Assembly (NCBI GenBank): GCA_018873245.2
Contig: JAEMBT020000002.1
Coordinates: forward strand, 6,918,001-6,982,000
DNA: 64,000 bases
Reading direction: 5' to 3'
Source: Archegozetes longisetosus
Lineage: Eukaryota; Arthropoda; Arachnida; Sarcoptiformes; Trhypochthoniidae
Shown in pieces: positions 50,249 to 60,862 of this stretch (positions within the stretch are counted from its first letter, which is position 1; every line of letters starts with the position of its first letter). The notes below the pieces were generated by a model. That model was not told the DNA's origin, did not search any database, and saw only the letters and a program-made list of their open reading frames with translations. The translations under genes and the position numbers were made by a program.

Positions 50249-52697
50249 CTATTTAGTGAAGACATCCATTTTTGTCGGTAAGTAGCTGGCGATTGTGAGT
50301 TTCGGGTGTCTACTTTGGTGATGAAACTGCAAATCACTGGCATTCAAGACTTTTGTGTGGCAGTGGAAACATAACAAGAATGGCTCCTTATATGTTATCT
50401 TATTTGGAACATAATCAAGAGACTTGGGTTCTTGAGCGCCAGTCTCCTGGTTTCCATTAAAGTTGAAATATTCAAATTATTAGATTTATACAAACTTGAA
50501 AGTAAGTTAATTTTTATCAATCACTCACCTTCATGGGTGAATTCGGTCTCAATTTATTTTTATCGATTAAAGAAATACCACAGTGTGGTCTAGGAACCGA
50601 TTTATCAACTATTTTTTCATCCTCTAACAGATCATCTAATTTTCTCTTAAGATTTTTTCTGATAGGAAGCTCAGACTTTTGTTCTCTGTTAGGAAACATC
50701 TCGTTATCAATCAGTTTGTCTAAATTAAGGATCTCGTGGGTTTTAGCTAAAAGCTTGAATTTATCTTCAGAAGAAATACTGATTAAATTATGGACTTTTG
50801 AAAAGTGGTTGACAGCACATGAATTGACTGAAGAAAATCGGATTTCTCTTTGGCCGTGAAAACAAATCAAACATCTGTATGGAAAGTAATGCAAATGTTG
50901 ATGAATATGTTCACGAATAGCTGACTTATCATCTTTATGGCACTTCATATCCATTCCGTCTTCTTTTGACAATTTCTTACAGACTAAACAATAGTCGCCA
51001 TAAGTTACTGAAACATTTCCTAAAAATTCATGAGTTTTTTGAAAGTCTAAGAAATCATTGATCCAATTTTCAATCTTCTCGTCTTCTTTGAGAAAATGAA
51101 ACAAATTGTTTTCATATTTTTGGTGTTCTTTTTCGTAGTGTAGTATTAAGGCACTCAAATCAATGAATTTGCTCTGACACAGTAAACAATTAACGGGATA
51201 GTAATTTAGATGAATTGCATAATGAATGCACGCCTCGATTTTTGATGCAAATGTTTTGCCTTCATCGCAAAAAACGCAGACATATTTGAAATCATTGTCA
51301 TTACAGGCTATGACCCTCTAAAGAAAAACAAATAAATCAATAATAATTTACTTATTGAGAGTTTGCAAATTACGGGATCGATGCATATGATTCCAAGGTC
51401 TGTACTCTCAACGGGAAAAGGAATTAAATTGATTTTGTCACTTGAAGGGTATATCAACAACGGATTCGTCATGGCTTCAATTTTATTCACAATAGACTGG
51501 TTGACTGTCGAAGCAGCTCCATTCATATCATGGACTACGGTCGGTTTGGCAGATAAAATGCTCGCAGATGAGTTGTTCAATGCTTGTGATAACATTGACT
51601 TACTTGAATCACAGTTTTGTCCATTCAGTGAAGCAATCGACGAATCATTTATTTGAACATTTCCTGAATTAGGAACCATTGTTTCGGATTCTGCTTTCGA
51701 TTTTCTGCTTTTGTAGCGCTTTTTGGGCATTTTCTGTCCAAATATACTCAAATAATGCGAAATAAACCTATCGAGTGATGGAATGGTGAATTGTTTGTTG
51801 AAGAACTTCCAACCAGGCAAGTTATCCAACAATTCTTTGTGATGAGATGACAAGTGTTTACGAACACTATTGTCCAACACATGAAGACGAAAATCTTGGC
51901 CATTTTCTCGACATTTCGAGCATTGAAAAGGTTTATATTGAATATGTTGGTGAATGTGTTTTAATATTTGCATGGGTTTAACATCATTTGTTTGCTTCGT
52001 ATCGTTTGCAGGATTATTCACATCAAGTGTACTCAAATGAATCCAATCGCATGCTGGACAGTATTTCCGTGGACTACCACTGAACGAATGACTAGATTGT
52101 GTATTCAAATAGTTTTCGATCCAATTAGCACAATTTGAATTGTATTTTCTGATGTATTTGACTTTATTAAGCTGGGGATGCATTTTCTTGCAATGAGTTA
52201 TAAATGAGTCTAAGTCGGTGTTTGCTTCGTCACAAATTGAACACTGAACTGGAAAATAGTCGATATGTAACTGAAAGTGAATAAATGCTTTGGTATAGCC
52301 TTTAGATGCCTGTTTGCAAAAGAAACACGAATACACTTTCGTGTCCTGAAAGTATAAAATTATTAATTAATAACTAACTGCTATATAATACAGATCTATC
52401 AATTTTGATTACATCCTCCAAAATCTCCTTCAGAAGCTGGTTCTTTCCATTGCAGCCAATCAATAGAGAGTGTTGAAAAGATTGAGCTTGTGAGATATCA
52501 AGTTCAATTTCAATTTCTTGATCTTCTGCTTGTTCACTATCACTCTGTGTGTCTTGATTGGTTGTGTTGATGTAGTTAGAATCTATGAGTTTTTCATCTT
52601 TCATCCGATTGGGGTCGTCAAATGTTTTAAGTTTAGCCACCTGTTCGTCTGATAGCCGAGTCAGTACCACTGACAGCGGTTTTAACTTTTTCATCAT
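50249..52697 (-). CDS. Zinc-binding protein with duplicated CxxC/H module
   Basis: I do not recognise the family. Exons 52697-52413, 52345-51374, 51317-50529 and 50446-50249 join in phase to give 747 residues. The N-terminal 95 residues are acidic. Residues about 100-270 and 424-585 are two copies of one module: YxCxFC...IHxxxHxxYxPVxC, a CxxC with spaced His, a WI(E/N)xxLxxQ segment, a C-x2-C hinge, HIHQH(I/L)xYxPxxC, and a closing xHLSSHH/NHFSKVH. A basic KKRYKSRKSK patch lies between them. The last exon adds a clear C2H2 finger (CFHCHTKVLNASDLQFHHQS). It was found by splicing the strong GTGAGT donor at 50528 to an acceptor at 50447; without it the frame stops at 50517. A nuclear DNA-binding role is inference. 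Confidence 0.8.
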
Positions 52698-54411
52698 CTC
52701 TTCGTAACTTAATCAATAAATTTTCTATTAATCATTGCATTTAATTCTTACTAATTAATTTGATAAAAACCTTTGGATTGGTTGAGACATTTTCAAATAA
52801 TGATCAAAACGAAAGTAATTTTTAATATTGAAAGAGAAGTATTTGCAAAGAAAACGTAACGGCAAGAGATCGTAAACGAACTTCTAATAGAAATATTAAC
52901 TGTATGATCAACTTGTCTAAAGTTGAATTTAATTAAAAGCTATTCTATGAGACAAAAAAATGTGAAATATTTAACTGTATTGAACATTATTAGTAACAGA
53001 TTTACTAAAGTTCAAACTTTGCTCATCACATAAACTTTTAAAATATGGTATCAGATTTTCGTTTTCATAGTTTTGTAGTATTTATAAAAACACACTATTG
53101 GTTTACTTATTCATCTTGTTTTTGTCTTACGATCAAACCAAAATAATCAAAACTTCATCGACCTATTATTCATCCCTAAAGTTGAACATATGAGTGGTTG
53201 GGTTTTTCCATTGTTTTATTTTTGAGTTAAACAGTTTCTGTAGACTTAAACAATTTGGTTTCATCTCAACATTCTCTCTCGTTAATGTATAAGTATTGAA
53301 CAATTGATTTATAGTATTGTTTCAATACGTTTACACTTTATACAAATAACATAAGGCGGTCTTTTCGAATTGACCAAAATAAACTTACAATAATTGTAAC
53401 TTGGACTATTGCGACGTTTGCGGACTTTTACTCAAAGTTTTGCTGTTTTACAATTCAATATTTGTAAGAGTGGTCGCATAAACGCAAACACTTTGTTTTA
53501 TTCACTACTATAGTATCAAATAACAAGTGCACAGGCGTTTTAGCTCCTGGCTCATTGCTTAATAGCATTCCATCATTGGATAAACTGCAGAAAACAAATA
53601 ATACTTTGTTTTTCATCAATAACCCAAAACTACAGTCTGACCAAAATTAATTGATTAATTGATAGGTACAAAATAATAACATTTTAGTGAACTTCAAAAA
53701 TTGGCTAAATCAATGAGCAAGAAACCATTGTGTGTAACTTAGAGACAATCCCTCAATTATCATAAAGTTTGTATTTTAAAATGCATAATGATAGATGAAT
53801 TTGTTGAAGTACACCTTTTAGACCGCATAGCATTGATGTGTTCCTGATGTATTATAATTTTAAAAATCTTTTCTATTGATCATTAAGAGGGCATGAATAC
53901 TATGCGGCCTGAAAGGTGTACTTCAGTAGGTTATCTACAAACTTTTTTCGTTACAATGCTCATCACTGAGAAGTTGATACAGCAATGACTTTCTTGTTAC
54001 TGTCATAGACTTTTTACTTTTCTACTTAAGACCTCCAGATTAATATTCGCAATATTTCTTTAATAGCTTTTAAGTTGTTTGAGAGAATTAATCTTGATCT
54101 CGATAACTTTCTAATTATACCATAGAGTTACAAACCAATCTTGACTGAATCTTATTTAAAAATATTTTGGTTTTAATGACTAAGCAGCCCCTAAATATCA
54201 TGTGTTTTTATTTGAATTGTGATACACATGAAATCTAAACAATCGACTTAATGTCTAATTTTAAGAGTTTATTTCATCTAAAATAAAGTCTAATTTGCTG
54301 TTTTAGTCACAACAAAATATCGGAAAAAGCATTCATTTTGAAAATTAACGACAAGTTATTTGCAGTAAATCAGGAAAATAATCCAGGCGATCTAGCATTT
54401 CAGCAAAAATG
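52698..54411. other. Intergenic region with an inverted-repeat hairpin
   Basis: About 1.7 kb without a gene. It is AT-rich with no coding signal. Its one distinctive element is the inverted repeat at 53805-53925, listed separately. Confidence 0.45.
53805..53925. repeat. Inverted repeat/hairpin with 34-nt arms
   Basis: The arm at 53805-53838 (TGAAGTACACCTTTTAGACC...) is the reverse complement of 53892-53925 except for four positions, one of which would be a G-U wobble in RNA. The spacer is 53 nt. It is too long-looped for a typical pre-miRNA; a short MITE or a hairpin RNA is possible. I saw no second copy in the window. Confidence 0.65.
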
Positions 54412-55880
54412 TATTTATTGAATAATTATGGAAGTTGTTTAACACGATTTACTAATAATTGTAAATGCGATCAAAATGTTGCAAACATATCACAACTTAA
54501 TAATTTGGAAAATCAATACAAATCTGTTTTTAATATCACTAATAATGAAAATGTTGAGCAATAGAGTCAAACTATTAATAGCGTTGACGTGAATTCAAAA
54601 TTAGTAGAAAACAGTGCGAACAATGAGTCTGTTTTAGGTAAATTAATTGTTTTTATAATTATTGAAACGAATTAATAGACTTTATTCTTAGGCACATTAA
54701 CTGAGAAGAAAAACCAACTAATAGCAAATAGTATTGAAACGCAATTCAAGTGCTCTGAATGTCAAATATTTTACTCAAGTCGTGAAGCTTTGAGTCGACA
54801 CAAGCGTAGATTTCATGGTATTCCGAGATATCAGTTTAATCAATGCAATAAAAAGTTTACGCAAACAACTAATTTAAATTTTTATTAGTTCACTCGAATG
54901 ATCGCGTTAAATATAAGTGCCATTAGGATGGACGCGATCACGAGACCAAATATAAGAATAATCACAAAAGTCATGAGTTGAAGAATCATTTGAGAAAAAT
55001 TGAGAAACCCGTTGAGTGCGATAAATATGATAATAGTTTCGCAACTGCTAGGCATCTGACAGTCAGATTCTGACTGATCACAGTCGCAAAGTTCATGGCA
55101 TTAGTGACTATGAATGCAGCCAATGTGGCAAAAAGTTTAAGTGATTAGAGGGTTTAGAGAGGCATTCGTTAGTTCACTAGGTCGATTATGAGAGCTTCGA
55201 GTGTCATTGGACTGGTCGTCAATATGAGACTAAATATGAAGACTATTTGAAATATAAATTGAATAAACATTTGAATAAGGACAAGAAACTTTGAATGCCG
55301 TTTATGTGGCAAAGGATTCATCAATAGATATAAGTTTTAAAATCATATCAAAACTATTCATTTGGGTGAGAAATTTGAGTGCGATTGGATTCCGTGTGAT
55401 TTCAATACTTCTTCTACATTAAAACTTCATCGAATGCGACATACGGGAGAAGTCTTTTTTTGTACGAATGGTCCGCGTGCGAGAAGTTAAGGACTAATAC
55501 AAGATTAGAGAAGCAAAAGAAAGCCGTTCATCAAAACGATCTTGATTTAAAGTGCGATTGGCCATAATGTGGAGAATCATTTGTTAGAAGTAATTGGAGT
55601 CTCATAAACAAAGTTCACTTGAATGAAAGGTCATTTAATTGCGATCAATGCGGTCGTGCTTATACTTGATCTTACGATCTGAAGGCGCAAATACATGAAA
55701 CTCATACCAGAGATAAGTCAAAATGCGATCAATGCCATTACGAGACCTCCAGATCTGATGATCTTAAATTTGACGTGATGCTTAGACATCAGGGGAAAAA
55801 CCGTTTAAGTGTGAATGAAGTTGATGTCAGTCTAGTTTTATGACTAAATATGAATTGAGACACTTTGAACTTAAATACGC
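54412..55880 (+). pseudogene. C2H2 zinc-finger pseudogene A
   Basis: The reading frame can be followed from an ATG at 54412 through a premature TAG after NENVEQ, across a recognisable intron (donor near 54639, acceptor near 54692), into an array of C2H2 fingers. Examples are FKCSECQIFYSSREALSRHK, YECSQCGKKFK and FECDWIPCDFNTSSTLKLH. At least eight finger remnants can be traced to about 55880. Many stops interrupt them (for example after TTNLNFY, at TAG 54924-54926, after GKKFK), with frameshifts and lost Cys/His (CHxDGRDHE has Arg for Cys). A former nuclear transcription factor is likely; it is now clearly non-functional. It is related to pseudogene B downstream. Confidence 0.85.
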
Positions 55881-56403
55881 GAAAATAGTTGTTAGAATTA
55901 ATGAACTAGAAGATGAGTGATCGGGCTAAACGTACTAAATAATGATTGAGTTAAACTGAAAGAACGAGATTATGGAGAAGAGACCTATGAATGCACAAAG
56001 CATTTAATCAATACAACCCTCTTAAATTAATGAAGTGAAAACCAAATTTGTTATCATTCAGTCTTGTTCGGTTTATCAGTAAAGCACGATAGGTTGTATA
56101 CATTGGCCAACAACTACTAACCTTGAAGTTCGACGACAATTCCAGCGATCAATTGTGAAAATTTCTAGGTGTTTAATTCCTATTTCTTGTATTAAAATAA
56201 AAACTAAATGGATGTTAGCAGAAACCAAAAACAAGAATGAAATAAAACTGTGTTTTGAACACAGAATTAATAAAAATACAATAAACAATGTTGACTGGAG
56301 ACTGAAGCATTTCAAAGTATTACTGATAATATGAGAAGTTTGTTTTTGGTAAATATCCGTATTTGATAAAACGAGTATTGATTTATTAAAATAACCTCGT
56401 TTT

Positions 56404-57200
56404 TAGGTAATAATTAACGGAAAAGAAAAACTCATTGGATAAAAATATCGCTGAAAACAATTATCGTATTCAGATCAATAATAACAATAGAGTCAGTAAA
56501 AAGCTAATAATATTGAGAAAATTTCTTATTAGTCATTCAAATCAAAAACAGTTAATCAAATACACGAACAACGAAGAAAGTGGTCACTTTATTAGCAATA
56601 AATTACTTTTGATTATTATATGCATTCAATTGAAATATAATTCTATTTTTTACGCAATACTTGTTTAAATGCAAATAAAAACCTATTAAATGAAGACAAT
56701 GATGAAGATACAGTTTGAGATAATTCGAAACAGTTCTGTGGAACAAGTAACGAAATTCTTATGTCAGATATGTGGCTATTATACGAGTTATCCGAGTTTG
56801 CGTCAACACAAGAATATAAAACACGGAACCAGAAGATATCAATGCACTCAATGCGACAAAAAGCCTATCACAAAATGCAAATTGAAAAATCATTTACTGG
56901 TTCATTCGAATGATTGTTTCAAATATAAGTGCGATTAGAGTGTATGTGGGTATAGGACCAAATATGCCAATAGTTTGAAAGGACATAAGTTTCATATACA
57001 CCTGAATAATAGAAAACTTATCAAGTGTAATCAATGTGATGAAGGATCTCAGGATAAGTATGGGTTACAAAAACATAGTAAATCATTTCATTGGAAAAAA
57101 ATAAGTTTTGTGCAATTGGAGTAGGCGTTGGTTTAAGACTAATTGCAGCTCGGGATTTAAAGTACGTCGAATGAGACATACAGGAGACATACCATAAGCA
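56404..57200 (+). pseudogene. C2H2 zinc-finger pseudogene B
   Basis: A second, shorter relic of the same gene type. The acceptor region GTTTTTAG near 56404 and the following bases resemble the start of the second exon of copy A. Fingers seen: FLCQICGYYTSYPSLRQHK, YQCTQCDKKPITKCKLKNH, then LVHSND..KYKCD, a TAG at 56936-56938, SVCGYRTKYANSLKGHK, and CNQCDEGSQDKYGLQKH. A final degraded RRMRHTGDIP corresponds to HRMRHTGEVF in copy A. Stops are frequent after that. The TAG sits at the same finger position as one in copy A, where other fingers have Trp. Confidence 0.8.
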
Positions 57201-57534
57201 ATCTTTTCATGTTTTAAACTTGAATAGGCGTAAAAAATTACTATCTTCTGGTACGCAGCGAAACTGTAATGTTAAAGATACTCATTGCAATTGATTCTTC
57301 TGGAGTTTATAACTACTGCTCGAATTTAACATCTATCTCTCTCGTAAAACAATATTTTTATTTCAATATTTCGTTTTTCAATGATCGAATTCATTAATTA
57401 TAATTTAGATTACATGGAGATTAAAATGCATGAGATTTATGTTAAAGATTTATTCATTCATTAGTAGAATAGATCTGTATATGAGATCTTCAAATGACAA
57501 ACTGATGAGATTTTATTCAAACAGAACTTAAAAA

Positions 57535-59060
57535 TTAGTTGGCGAGTTTTTCTATTAGTTCCAGTGCTTTTATCAAACTATCAGAGTTAAGCATTGGTTT
57601 CGAAGCAACAGCTAATCTTTCGTTTAATTCTTTATCGTTCAAAAGCTTTTCGATAGCATTGAGTAATTGTTGATCTTTAAAATTATAGGTATCGAGTCGA
57701 ATACTAAATCCTTTTTCATTGAATTCTCTGAGCGTTATCGAATTGATCGGTAAATAAAGGCATTACAACCTTTGGTTTGCTGAAAGAAAATGTTTCTGTC
57801 ACTGTATCGTTTCCACCGTCAGTTATTACCAAATCAACTAATGGTAGGACTTGTTTGTGAACAGATCCCTCGCCCCATATATCTGCTAATTCGAACTGAT
57901 TATGAAGTGGTCCTTTCGATACTATAAATTTATGAGTACATCTCGACAGAATTTCCACTAATCTCTTCGTGAGTTCAACATCTGCTGAACCCATAAATCC
58001 TAAAGAAAGATATATTAATTTACTCGGAGTATCTTTCTTTTGAGATAACTTTTCTGGAGACTTGAACTCTTGCTCTCCTTTTCTCATAAAAGCATCGATT
58101 CTGAATGATTTGTCGGGTAATGGTCTGATATCTGTATAATCTAATTGTTGAGGATATCCGTATAAATTACGATATGATGAATCAGGAATACATGAATTTC
58201 CAGTTACTTCTGGGGATCTGTTCTCTACCATCCATTTATTAAATTGAATCTTAGGAGATTCGAACAATTTGATGATACTTCCCTAAATTTGCTCCATTCA
58301 GCCTTATCTCCGTTTGAAGGATGACCTAATGTCAAATTCATTTATTTCAAGTATTGATTAATGACTGAGTGATTGAGTCATTTGACAGTGATAATGGTAT
58401 TGCGAATGGAAAATGGCAACATTTTTTAAACCTAACTATTGGTTAGGTAGAATGAAATAAGTTGTTTGACTATAAACTGAAGAATCATATCTTGTTTATT
58501 ACAGTCTTCACAATGTATCCATCATTGTATGAAAGATTTATGCAATCAAATGGTAAATCAAGTCAATTATCTAAATTTGATTAAAGAATCCTGAAGCTCC
58601 AAGAGACGTTCTCTCACCTTCCAAAACAATGGATTTCGGTTGAATAAGAAAATCTCAATAGATTATTGATAAAGAGCCTATCAAATGGTCTTCAATATAG
58701 TTAATAGGTTTATGTTTCTCAATAACAGCCTTTAACTTGGATTCACTCTTCTTCGTTGCTTTGACGAGTTGATCGAAAAAATTCAGTTTCAAAATTAATT
58801 GCACACATTTGAAACAAAATTGCTCATTTTAATCATTTTGTCGCTCCGTGTTCTCCAGTTTTGCTGATCTTTTCCTGATTCAGTTCTACCAGTATTTCTT
58901 CTATAAATCCACAGCTAACAAATCTCCCATTAAATGAGTGGTCGATTACAAATACAATTTTATGACTGCAATCTCTAAGACGTTCTGCAAGATTGAGGCA
59001 AGCGTTGAGATGAGCTATACCTTCCATTGGAAAGAATGGTATTGCAGACTTTTTAGACAT
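57535..59060 (-). pseudogene. UDP-glycosyltransferase pseudogene
   Basis: Detoxification-type UGT of family GT1, now disabled. The N-terminal part from the ATG at 59060 (IPFFPMEGIAHLNACLNLAERL, HKIVFVIDHSF) reads to two in-frame TGA codons at 58835-58833 and 58826-58824, followed by a frameshift near FETEFF. The middle third is unrecognisable. The donor-binding half is better kept: LIYLSLGFMGSADVEL, the signature LVITDGGNDTVTETFSFSKP, and MPLFTDQFDNAQRIQ. A one-base insertion at about 57724 then creates a stop, and the remaining NEKGFSIRLDTYNF...KLAN lies in another frame to TAA at 57535. Another frameshift lies near 58275. No membrane anchor is seen at the C-terminus. Confidence 0.9.
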
Positions 59061-59894
59061 ATTGTAGCAGCTTAACTTAAGAATTATTACACAGGTATTT
59101 ACTCTATGCTTTACTATTTGCGTTACAGTTAAATCAATGCTATTTATATTAATTTTCTTATCCTTTAGTCGTTTGAGTTCAACACTATTATTAGTGCCAA
59201 AGTTTATTTCATTAAACAAATTAAACGAAACAAAACACGAGAAAATGCGAAATAGAGAGTTTCGTTAAACTAGTTATAAAACTGAATAAACTTTAGCACT
59301 ACTTGCACTTTGGCAATACATGCATCAATTTGAAAAGATCGCAACTTTTCAAACTCACTGCTTAGTTACATAATCCATTACTAGATATCGCCTTTTTACG
59401 TTCCCTTCATTGTAATAGGCCTCAAGTATTTATATATGTAATCTTTGTTTATTTCAATCCTGCCTAATAAGAGAAGCCTGAGACGACATCTAATAATCAA
59501 TTGTGGAAGTGTGTGGATAAAAAAAGTACATGCATGATTACCTATATACTAGTAAAATTAATAATTATCAACACACATATTACAACGTTGCATAAAGCTG
59601 GACAGTAGAGACCATGTTTAAGCCCACGGGTTCCTAATTTTATTTTTGAAATCATTGCTTCTTGTGTTTGTTATTTTTAAAACTTCACATAACTTGTGTT
59701 TACCCACGTATGTCACGTGTGTTTTAAGTGTATGATTGAAAATTAGAGGGCTGCAAAAGCTCTAAATTGGGTTCTCTTCCCCATTGAATGAAACATCTAT
59801 TATATACCTTTGATTTGAATATTAACTTTATTATTGTTTAGCCATTTAAATAGACTTCAAATTTGACATATAAGTCAAGTATCTCAACAATAAC
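59061..59894. other. Intergenic region before HSBP1
   Basis: About 0.8 kb of non-coding sequence between a minus-strand pseudogene and HSBP1. No repeat or RNA gene was recognised; the HSBP1 promoter is expected here. Confidence 0.4.
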
Positions 59895-60264
59895 ATGGAA
59901 AATAAACCAAATTTAAGTTCATCAACATTCAATAGTGATCGAAATGTAAATGCAATCGATACTAAAGATATTCAAGACGTCGCGCAATTTGTATGTCATC
60001 AGTTTGTCGTTTCAATCCACCCTAGCGTCAATTATTATCGATTTATTATTCAATTTTATTAAGGTTCAAACACTTCTACAGCAAGTTCAGGACAAGTTTC
60101 AGCAAATGTCGGATCAAATATTGAATAGAATTGATGAAATGGGACACAGAATTGACGATTTGGAGCACAATTTGAATGAATTGATGCAACAAGCAGATCA
60201 AAGTGAAGATAATGCCAACACTAATCAGATGCTCACTTCAAATATCGACCAAATCAACAAATGA
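59895..60264 (+). CDS. HSBP1: Heat shock factor-binding protein 1
   Basis: Small coiled-coil protein that forms trimers/hexamers, binds the HSF1 trimerisation region and also affects WASH assembly. Exons 59895-59990 and 60064-60264 give 98 residues (human 76). The family core [37 protein letters not shown] is almost unchanged, with clear heptads. The extra length is an Asn/Ser-rich N-terminal extension of about 20 residues encoded by exon 1. The intron is 73 nt with GTATGT and TTAAG borders. The 3' UTR runs directly into the foldback element that starts 17 nt after the stop. Confidence 0.95.
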
Positions 60265-60280
60265 GAGGATTATATATAGG

Positions 60281-60776
60281 GTGTTAAATTTGGTTTCAAC
60301 TATTTCGAATATTTATATCTTTTTACTTATTAGCATATATTGATTTGTGATACGCAAAATTAAAGCTAAAAAATGCAATTTTAACTATATGTCCAGATAT
60401 TTATCATTTTTTCGATACATAAGTTAATTCAATTATGCAAACATTTACAAACATTTTGTAACAAAGTTGAGTTTTGATTGGTTTGATTAATCTCAAATCG
60501 GATGTATTATTTTATTCGCATAAATTTGTATCTAAATATCCCCAGATATTTAGGAAAAAAATCTAGGCTGGTCAGATTAGGTGACCGAGCAAACAATAAA
60601 TTAACAATCCCTCACACTGTAACAATACATCCGACTTGAGATTAATCAAACCAATCAAAACACATACAATGTATAGTTAAAATTGTATTGTTTAGCTTTA
60701 ATTTGATATATCACAAATCAATAGAGTAAAAATGATATAAATATTCGACATATTTGCAATCAAATTTAACGCTGTG
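60281..60776. repeat. Foldback inverted repeat between HSBP1 and RABGGTA 3' ends
   Basis: The left arm 60281-60512 pairs with the right arm 60618-60776 in inverted orientation, in matching order over several blocks. 60472-60507 matches the complement of 60625-60660 over 36 bp with one mismatch. 60357-60389 matches the complement of about 60673-60705 over 33 bp with two mismatches. Further blocks match around 60300-60328 and 60283-60292. The left arm carries about 80 extra bases (60391-60470). The spacer is about 105 bp. No open frame is present. Confidence 0.85.
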
Positions 60777-60862
60777 TATATTAAATTCTTATTTCATTTT
60801 ATCTCATTATTGAACGTTTTGTAATTTTTTCTCAAGTATTAAAATAGTAACAATTATTTATA

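Noticed and set aside
50099-50460. Plus-strand frames (an apparent exon ending CGGTAAGT, then a frame reading GDETANHWHSRLLCG)
   Set aside because: The opposite strand carries a C2H2 finger exon in the phase required by the upstream donor; the plus-strand reading is its shadow and needs an impossibly short intron.
59063-59219. N-terminal extension of the UGT open frame
   Set aside because: UGTs of this type begin close to the IPFFPMEGIAH motif; the upstream codons are AT-driven and use a non-ATG start.
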